63,456 nucleotides of DNA from Streptomyces sp. Ru62 (GTDB lineage Bacteria; Actinomycetota; Actinomycetes; Streptomycetales; Streptomycetaceae). The notes beneath the pieces were generated by a model, which saw nothing but the letters and a program-made list of their open reading frames with translations, ran no database searches and was not told the DNA's origin. Of this stretch, positions 58,099-63,456 are shown piece after piece (the stretch's first letter is position 1; each line of letters starts with the position of its first letter). The stretch spans positions 1 to 63,456 of the forward strand of contig NZ_PQSU01000043.1 in the NCBI RefSeq assembly GCF_002920615.1. Direction: 5' to 3'. The position numbers and the translations under genes are program-made.

Positions 58099-59875
58099 AG
58101 CCGCGCACCGCGTGCTGGGCCGCCAGCCGCACCGGGGCGTTCACGGCGCCGTAGCCCTGGTAGCCCGGATCCCGCTGGACGAGCTCGAAGAAGACCCGGC
58201 CGACGGTCTCGGTGTAGCAGTGCCGGAAGGCGCCGCCCGCCTCGCGGTCGTAGAGGATGCCGAGCTCGCGGTACGTCTCCAGCTCACCGTCGGCGAACTC
58301 GTACCGGGCGGCCAGGTCGTCGTGGTGGTTGGCCGGTACCGGCAGCAGCCGTCCGCCCGCCGCGCGGAAGGCGCGGGCGGCGGCCACCACGTCGTCCACG
58401 GCTAGCGCGATGTGCGCCGCGGGCAGGGTGTCGTCACCGGGGGCCGCGCCGACCGCGAGGGCGATCCGGACGCTGCCGTCGGCATTGGTGACGGCACGGC
58501 TGCGCAGGAGGCCGTAGGGGTCCGCGAGGTCGACGCTCTCCTGGGCGTGCAGTCCGAGGACGCTGCGGTGGAAGAGCGTCGCCTCGTCGAAGTGGTGCCA
58601 GGGCTGGGCGAGCGCGAGGTGGTCGATGCGGGTGACCGAGACGGGTACCTCCGCCAGGTCCTCGAAGTCGGCGCGCCAGTCGGGGAGTCCGGGGCGTCCG
58701 GTGGCGCAGAAGAAGAGCTCCGTGCCGTCGGGGGCGGCCACCGCGTCGAGCGGGACGTCCTCGGGGGCGCGCCGCCGGGGCAGCACCGGGGCCAGCAGGG
58801 CTTCCGCGCGGCGCGCGGCGCCGGCCGGGTCCGGGGACTCCAGGCCGATCGCGGCGAGCCGGGTGCCCGCGCGGCGCGCGGCCGGACCGGTGTTGACCAG
58901 GACGCGGGCGTCGCCGCGCTGCCACAGGTCGACGGGTTTGCCGCGGTGCCGGGCGGCCCGGGTGAAGCCGAGGGCACCGAGCAGGGCGGTGACGGGTTCG
59001 GTGTCCGGGGTGAGGAGTTCGGCGAAGGCGACGCCGGCCGGGACGACGGGGGCGGGCAGCCCGGCCACCCCGACGGCCTCCTGGAGGAGCAGCAGGGAGC
59101 GGTGGGCGTCGACGGCGGTGGGACCGGCGTCGGCCTGCCGGAACACGTCGTTGAAGACCTCCAGGGAGAGCGGGCCTCGGTAGCCGGTGCGCAGCACGTG
59201 GGTGAGGAGGCCCGGGAGGTCGAAGCCGCCCTGGCCGGGGAAGCAGCGGTAGTGGCGGCTCCACTGGAGGACGTCCATGGCGAGCAGCGGGGCGTCCGCC
59301 AGCTGGAGGAAGAAGATCTTCTCGCCGGGGATGTCCTCGATGCCCTTGGGGTCGCTGCCCCGGGACAGGATGTGGAAGCTGTCCAGGCAGGTGCCGAGGG
59401 CGGGGTGCCCGGCGGCCTCGACGATGCGCCAGGCGTGGTCGTACGTACTGACGTGCCGCCCCCAGGCGAGCGCCTCGTACGCCACCCGGATGCCGAACTC
59501 GTCCGCCAGGTCGGCGAGTCGGCTGAGCTGCCCGGCGGCGAGGGCGTCGTCGTCCAGGGCGTCCGGGGAGACGCTGGAGCAGACGAGGACGGTGTCGGCG
59601 CCGAGCCGCCGCATCAGTTCGAACTTGTGCCGGGCGCGGCGGAGATTCCGCGCGAAGACCTCGTCCGGCACGGCCTCGACGTCCCGCATCGGCTGGTAGA
59701 GGTCGATGGCCAGACCGAGGTCGGCGCAGCGGGCCCGGATCTCCTCGGGCGACAGGGGGCTGGCGAGGAGATCGTTCTCGAAGATCTCCACCCCGTCGAA
59801 CCCGGCGCGGGAGGCGGCGGTGAGCTTCTCGGTGAGGGGGCCGCTGAGGGAGACGGTGGCGATGGAGGTGTGCAC
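58085..59875 (-). CDS. quiC: 3-dehydroshikimate dehydratase, two-domain (QuiC-type)
   Basis: 596 residues. N-terminal sugar-isomerase TIM barrel (about 1-275) with metal residues in VAYEALAWG, TCLDSFHIL and LSLEVFND; C-terminal half (about 285-590) is a pair of VOC units like 4-hydroxyphenylpyruvate dioxygenase (IDHLALAQP, ALAVDDVVAAARAF, FFELVQRDP). This two-domain architecture is that of QuiC enzymes, which dehydrate 3-dehydroshikimate to protocatechuate. ATG 59875 starts MHTSIATVSLSG. It lies downstream of a shikimate dehydrogenase gene on the same strand, and its product is the substrate of pcaHG in this window. Confidence 0.85.
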   Translation of the reverse strand: MHTSIATVSLSGPLTEKLTAASRAGFDGVEIFENDLLASPLSPEEIRARCADLGLAIDLYQPMRDVEAVPDEVFARNLRRARHKFELMRRLGADTVLVCSSVSPDALDDDALAAGQLSRLADLADEFGIRVAYEALAWGRHVSTYDHAWRIVEAAGHPALGTCLDSFHILSRGSDPKGIEDIPGEKIFFLQLADAPLLAMDVLQWSRHYRCFPGQGGFDLPGLLTHVLRTGYRGPLSLEVFNDVFRQADAGPTAVDAHRSLLLLQEAVGVAGLPAPVVPAGVAFAELLTPDTEPVTALLGALGFTRAARHRGKPVDLWQRGDARVLVNTGPAARRAGTRLAAIGLESPDPAGAARRAEALLAPVLPRRRAPEDVPLDAVAAPDGTELFFCATGRPGLPDWRADFEDLAEVPVSVTRIDHLALAQPWHHFDEATLFHRSVLGLHAQESVDLADPYGLLRSRAVTNADGSVRIALAVGAAPGDDTLPAAHIALAVDDVVAAARAFRAAGGRLLPVPANHHDDLAARYEFADGELETYRELGILYDREAGGAFRHCYTETVGRVFFELVQRDPGYQGYGAVNAPVRLAAQHAVRGFTGG

Positions 59876-60020
59876 GGGGTGGACTCCTTGGGGTTCAGGG
59901 TGCCTATGCCGCGCCCCGGCGGTGCGCGGCCGTGTTCGCGCGGGCGGCCCGGCGACGGGTGCGGCCCGTCACAGGTGGCTCCGCCGCGTGGGCGCGACCG
60001 CCACGACGGGCCCGCGGCCG

Positions 60021-60905
60021 TCAGCCGGCGGCGCTTCCCGATCGCTCCACCCCGGCCAGTTCCTCGATGTCGGCCAGCATGCGCGCACTGTCCGGCTCCC
60101 GCCCGGTGAACAGCCGGAACGCGTCGGCGGCCTGGAACACGGCCATCCCGCCCCCGCCCAGCACGGCGCAGCCGACCGCCCGTGCGGCCCGCACCAGCTC
60201 CGTCTCCAGCGGCCGGTAGACCACTTCGGCGACCCACAGCCCGGGCCTCAGCAGCTCCGCGGGCAACGGCAGACCGGGATGGGCGGCCATACCGGTCGGC
60301 GTGGCGTGCACGAGGCCGTCGGCGTCGCGCAGCAGCGCCGCGAGCCGGTCCGCCGTCGCCGCCACCGCCCGGCCGGGGCCGAAGTGCCGCTGGAGGGAGG
60401 CCGCCAGGGTGGCGGCCCGGTCGGGCAGGGCGTCCACGACGGTGACCCGGCCGGCGCCGAGGGTGAGGACGGCGTGCGCGACGGCCGCGCCGGCGCCGCC
60501 CGCGCCGAGCTGGACGACCCGTTCCATCGGGGCGTCCGGGAGGCCGCGGGCGAAGGAGGCGGCGAAGCCGGTGACATCGGTGTTGTGCCCGACGGCCCGG
60601 CCGCCGTCGAAGACGACGGTGTTGACCGCGCCGAGCGCCTCGGCCCGCGGGTCGAGCGCGTCCAGGTGCGGCAGGACGAGCTGCTTGCAGGGGTGGGTGA
60701 TGTTGAGCCCGTCGAAGCCGAGGTCGCGGGCGGCGCGGACCAGGTCGCCGACCGCCTCCGGCGGCACGCCGAGGACGTCGGTGTCGAGGAGCCGGTACAG
60801 GTACCGGAGGCCCTGCCGGTCCGCCTCCCGGTGGTGCAGGGCCGGGCTGAGCGAGGGGCCGATCCCGGCCCCGACCAGCCCGACGAGATACGAGTCCTTG
60901 ATCAC
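60021..60905 (-). CDS. Shikimate/quinate 5-dehydrogenase (catabolic type)
   Basis: 294 residues. Shikimate dehydrogenase fold with the substrate Ser in GPSLSPALHH, catalytic Lys in THPCKQLV and cofactor loop LGAGGAGAAVAHA. NAD- versus NADP-specificity cannot be certain; VDALPDRAATL lacks the Arg/Arg pair that holds the NADP phosphate, pointing to NAD and a catabolic role. GTG 60903-60905 has GGGAGG six bases upstream. Divergent from a tetR gene with an operator between them. Confidence 0.87.
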   Translation of the reverse strand: MIKDSYLVGLVGAGIGPSLSPALHHREADRQGLRYLYRLLDTDVLGVPPEAVGDLVRAARDLGFDGLNITHPCKQLVLPHLDALDPRAEALGAVNTVVFDGGRAVGHNTDVTGFAASFARGLPDAPMERVVQLGAGGAGAAVAHAVLTLGAGRVTVVDALPDRAATLAASLQRHFGPGRAVAATADRLAALLRDADGLVHATPTGMAAHPGLPLPAELLRPGLWVAEVVYRPLETELVRAARAVGCAVLGGGGMAVFQAADAFRLFTGREPDSARMLADIEELAGVERSGSAAG

Positions 60906-60924
60906 GCGGGGCCTCCCGGGGCAA

Positions 60925-60950
60925 GCTAATGTACGAACCAGTACGTTAGC
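60925..60950. promoter_or_regulatory. Operator between shikimate dehydrogenase and tetR genes
   Basis: GCTAATGTAC at 60925-60934 and GTACGTTAGC at 60941-60950, an inverted repeat with one mismatch and a 6-bp spacer. Its minus-strand reading shares 16 of 26 bases with a site before the transporter gene, including CTAAC and ATTAGC ends. Confidence 0.65.
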
Positions 60951-61068
60951 TATATCAGCCGCACGGGCGGTTCGGAAGACCCCCGCCGCTCTCCGGAGCC
61001 CTGCTTCTACAATCACCGGCACGCGAACGAGCGCGCCGCCCCGGCGCCTCACGGCCCGAAGGACAGCG

Positions 61069-61734
61069 ATGACCAGCGTCGACGAACCGGTACGACCCGG
61101 CGGGCGGGTGCGCGACGCCGCCCGCACCAAGGCCGAGATCCTCGACGTGGCCACGCAGGAGTTCGCCCGGGCCGGCTACGACGGCGCCCGCGTGGACGAG
61201 ATCGCCGCCCGCACCCGCACCACGAAGCGGATGATCTACTACTACTTCGGCGGCAAGGAGCAGCTGTTCACGGCCGTGCTGGAGCGGGCGTACGGGGTGA
61301 TCCGGGACGCCGAGCAGGAGTTGGACGTGGACCACCTGGACCCGGTGGCCGCGATCCGGCGGCTGGCCGAGCTGACCTTCGACCACCACGAACGGCACCC
61401 GGACTTCATCCGGCTGGTCAGCATCGAGAACATCCACGGCGCCGAGCACATCGCGGCCTCCGAGAAGCTCGGCCGGATCGGCTCCCCGGCGCTGGACGTG
61501 ATCCGCCGCATCCTCGCCGCCGGGCAGGAGTCCGGGCTGTTCACGGCCGACGTGGACGCGGTCGACCTGCACGCGATGATCAGCTCGTTCTGCTTCTTCC
61601 GGGTCGCCAACCGGCACACGTTCGGCGCCCTGTTCGGCCGGGACCTGGTGGACCCGGCGCAGCGGGAGCACTACCGGACCATGCTCGGGGACATGGTGAT
61701 CGCCTATCTGACGGCGGAACGGGCGGCCGACTGA
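61069..61734 (+). CDS. TetR-family regulator of the shikimate/quinate locus
   Basis: 221 residues. TetR HTH RVDEIAARTRTTKRMIYYYF (about 44-63) after ILDVATQEFARAGYDGA, then a helical ligand domain. ATG 61069 follows GAAGGACAGCG. It stands between the divergent dehydrogenase/dehydratase genes and the transporter gene; related operator sequences before both suggest it controls all of them, with shikimate, quinate or protocatechuate as inducer. Confidence 0.87.
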   Translation: MTSVDEPVRPGGRVRDAARTKAEILDVATQEFARAGYDGARVDEIAARTRTTKRMIYYYFGGKEQLFTAVLERAYGVIRDAEQELDVDHLDPVAAIRRLAELTFDHHERHPDFIRLVSIENIHGAEHIAASEKLGRIGSPALDVIRRILAAGQESGLFTADVDAVDLHAMISSFCFFRVANRHTFGALFGRDLVDPAQREHYRTMLGDMVIAYLTAERAAD

Positions 61735-61800
61735 CGGTTTCGCGGGCGGCCGGGTGACGGTTTCGCGGACGGGCTGCCGGGGCCGGGGACGCGCGAGCCC

Positions 61801-61869
61801 TTGACAGCGGGGAAACGCGGGCGCAACATCCCACCCAATCACGACTAACTATCCAGTGGGTTAATTAGC
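61801..61869 (+). promoter_or_regulatory. Transporter promoter with TetR-operator look-alike
   Basis: TTGACA 61801-61806, 17-bp spacer, CAACAT 61824-61829; predicted start near 61836. Just downstream, 61844-61869 begins ACTAAC and ends AATTAGC, resembling the tetR/dehydrogenase operator in both outer arms. Confidence 0.6.
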
Positions 61870-61946
61870 CGCCGCGATCCGGCCCCCGCCCCCCGCTCAC
61901 TCCCCCTCCCTCCGCAGGGTGGAGTCCTCCCCGAAGGAGCACCGCC

Positions 61947-63311
61947 GTGTCCGTCCCCGCCCCTGCTCCCGCCCCCGGCCCCGCGGCCCCGCCCGGCCAG
62001 CCCTGGAAGGCGGCCACGGCCGCCTGGATCGGCAGCGCGCTGGAGTACTACGACTTCTTCCTCTACGGCAGCGCCGCCGCCCTGATCTTCCCGAAGGTGT
62101 TCTTCGACGCCTCCGACCCGGCGACCGCGACCCTGCTCTCGCTCGCCACCTTCGGCGTCGCCTACGCGGCCCGGCCCCTCGGCGCGCTGGTCCTCGGGCA
62201 CGTCGGCGACCGGCTCGGCCGCAAGAAGATCATGGTGTTCACGCTCATGCTGATGGGCCTGTCGACGTTCCTGATCGGCTGTCTGCCCACCCGCGCGCAG
62301 GTCGGCACGCTCGCGCCCGTCCTGCTGGTGCTGTGCCGCGTCCTGCAGGGCGTCTCGGCGGCCGGCGAACAGGCCAGCGCCGGCTCGATGAGTCTGGAGC
62401 ACGCGCCGCCGGACCGGCGCGGCTTCTTCACCAGCTTCACGCTCAGCGGCACCCAGGGCGGCCAGCTCATCGCCACCCTCGTCTTCATCCCGGTCGCCCA
62501 ACTGCCCGAGGAGCAACTGCTGTCGTGGGGCTGGCGGGTGCCGTTCTGGCTGAGCGTGGCCGTCGCCGTCGTCGGCTGGGTGATCCGGCGCCGGCTGCAC
62601 GAGACCCCGGCCTTCGCCCGGCAGGCGGCGGACGGGGGCGTGGCCCGGCTGCCGCTCGCGGTGCTGCTGCGCGAGCACTGGGCGGACGTGCTGCGGGTGA
62701 TCGCGGGCGCGCTCATCGCGTCGGTCAGCACGGTGTTCACCGTATGGGCGCTGGCGTACGCCACGAGCGACGCGGTCGGCATGTCCCGTACCGCGATGCT
62801 GTGGGTGGGCGCGCTGGCCAACCTGGTGGCGCTCGGCGCGATCCCGTTGTGGGCGACGCTGTCGGACCGGATCGGGCGCCGGCCGGTGTACCTGATCGGG
62901 GCGGTCGGCAGCGCGGTGGCGATGACCGGTTATCTGTGGGCGATCTCCACGGGCTCCTATCCGCTGACGCTGCTGCTCGGCGTCGTGGCCTTCGGCGTCG
63001 TCTACAGCGCGGCGAACGGCGTGTGGCCCGCCTTCTACGGCGAGATGTTCGCGACCCGGGTCCGACTGTCCGGCCTCGCGATCGGCACGCAGACCGGTTT
63101 CGCGGTGGCCGGGTTCGCGGTCACCTTCGCCGCCGAGATCGCCGGTCCGGGCGGCGACGACTGGGCGGCGGTGGCCCTGTTCACGGCGGCACTGTGCGTC
63201 CCGCCGGCGCTCGCCGCGCTCACCGCCCGCGAGACACACCGGGTGCCGACGGAACTGCTCGGCGAGCGAGCGGCGCGGGAGGCGTCCCGCGGGGAACGGG
63301 TTCCGGTCTGA
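61947..63311 (+). CDS. MFS transporter of the metabolite:H+ symporter (MHS) family, probable shikimate/quinate importer
   Basis: 454 residues, about twelve hydrophobic helices. MHS features: ALEYYDFFLYGSAAALIFPKVFF in the first helix, GHVGDRLGRKKIMVFTL between helices 2 and 3, and RVLQGVSAAGEQASAGSMSLEH. The family contains ShiA (shikimate), KgtP and ProP, so specificity rests on context: quiC-type and shikimate dehydrogenase genes adjoin, and the operator is shared. GTG 61947 follows GAAGGAGCACC. Pro/Ala-rich N-terminus is cytoplasmic. Confidence 0.85.
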   Translation: MSVPAPAPAPGPAAPPGQPWKAATAAWIGSALEYYDFFLYGSAAALIFPKVFFDASDPATATLLSLATFGVAYAARPLGALVLGHVGDRLGRKKIMVFTLMLMGLSTFLIGCLPTRAQVGTLAPVLLVLCRVLQGVSAAGEQASAGSMSLEHAPPDRRGFFTSFTLSGTQGGQLIATLVFIPVAQLPEEQLLSWGWRVPFWLSVAVAVVGWVIRRRLHETPAFARQAADGGVARLPLAVLLREHWADVLRVIAGALIASVSTVFTVWALAYATSDAVGMSRTAMLWVGALANLVALGAIPLWATLSDRIGRRPVYLIGAVGSAVAMTGYLWAISTGSYPLTLLLGVVAFGVVYSAANGVWPAFYGEMFATRVRLSGLAIGTQTGFAVAGFAVTFAAEIAGPGGDDWAAVALFTAALCVPPALAALTARETHRVPTELLGERAAREASRGERVPV

Positions 63312-63350
63312 CACCGGGGCTGATCATGAGGGTGGCCAGGAACTCGGCAC

Positions 63351-63456
63351 GGGCGGCGCCCCGCCGGGGAACGGGGGCCTGCCTGGCGGAGGGGCCGTGC
63401 GGGCGGCGCCCCGCCGGGGAACGGGGGCCTGCCTGGCGGAGGGGCCGTGCGGGCGG
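63351..63456. repeat. 50-bp tandem repeat, truncated by the window edge
   Basis: Bases 63351-63400 are repeated exactly at 63401-63450, and 63451-63456 begin a third copy (GGGCGG). The unit starts GGGCGGCGCCCCGCCGGGGA and ends GGAGGGGCCGTGC. The array may continue past the window. A 50-bp unit is not a multiple of three, so it is unlikely to be coding. Confidence 0.85.

Noticed and set aside
1..63456. tRNA, rRNA, riboswitch, insertion-sequence or prophage features
   Set aside because: No cloverleaf, CCA-ended acceptor, transposase, integrase or known riboswitch core was seen by eye; a covariance search was not possible.

Overview
The window is high-GC actinobacterial DNA and almost certainly from Streptomyces. 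It carries an SsgA-like sporulation protein (ssgD-like), a WhiB-like iron-sulfur protein, GTG/TTG starts, dense divergently arranged regulators, Tat and Sec secreted hydrolases, and the gene order ssgD - ABC-F - dimethylargininase - desaturase - pca operon - phosphopantetheinyl transferase - pentose phosphate operon. From memory this matches the S. coelicolor interval from about SCO6722 down to about SCO6657. No rRNA, tRNA, CRISPR array, insertion sequence or prophage was seen.

Layout. 0-10 kb: cut-off BNR-repeat secreted protein, ssgD, an ABC-F ATPase behind a long structured leader with a 3-codon upstream ORF, dimethylargininase, a diiron acyl-ACP desaturase behind three phased operators, a Wbl protein, a two-domain VOC protein, a LacI regulator, and a split LigD-type end-joining pair (polymerase and ligase). 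10-20 kb: a zinc alcohol dehydrogenase, then pcaV divergent from pcaHGBL (protocatechuate branch of the beta-ketoadipate pathway; pcaIJF are not here), an SDR, and a LAL-like ATPase without its DNA-binding end. 20-27 kb: DUF2510 membrane protein, a TetR gene divergent from a PAP2 phosphatase/DMT pair across a large iterated operator, a scramblase-like protein and a Tat-exported phospholipase C. 27-35 kb: what looks like an alpha-1,3-glucan utilisation locus (GH87 glucanase, GH13 alpha-glucosidase, ABC importer, LacI). 35-41 kb: MmyB-like ligand-domain protein, an HTH plus IrrE-like protease pair, phosphopantetheinyl transferase, metallophosphoesterase, ATP-grasp protein, with several short tandem-repeat tracts between genes. 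41-47 kb: secreted GH18 chitinase and GH16 beta-1,3-glucanase, a MerR-controlled quinone-reductase-like pair, an AraC regulator. 47-57 kb: pentose phosphate operon tkt-tal-zwf-opcA-pgi-gnd plus a histidine phosphatase. 57-63 kb: a membrane protein with degenerate repeats, then a shikimate/quinate catabolic locus (3-dehydroshikimate dehydratase, shikimate dehydrogenase, TetR, MHS-family transporter).

How the genes fit together. The 58-63 kb locus would make protocatechuate from quinate/shikimate, and the pca genes at 12-16 kb open its ring, so the window holds most of one plant-aromatic route in two blocks 42 kb apart. Three secreted glycosidases (alpha-1,3-glucanase, chitinase, beta-1,3-glucanase) match the main polymers of fungal walls. 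The pentose phosphate operon would supply NADPH and C4/C5 sugars. The best candidates for undescribed regulation are the ABC-F leader, the 15-bp-phased desaturase operator, the 16-bp-phased TetR/PAP2 operator and the shared operator of the shikimate locus. All functions are read from motifs and context; no searches were run.
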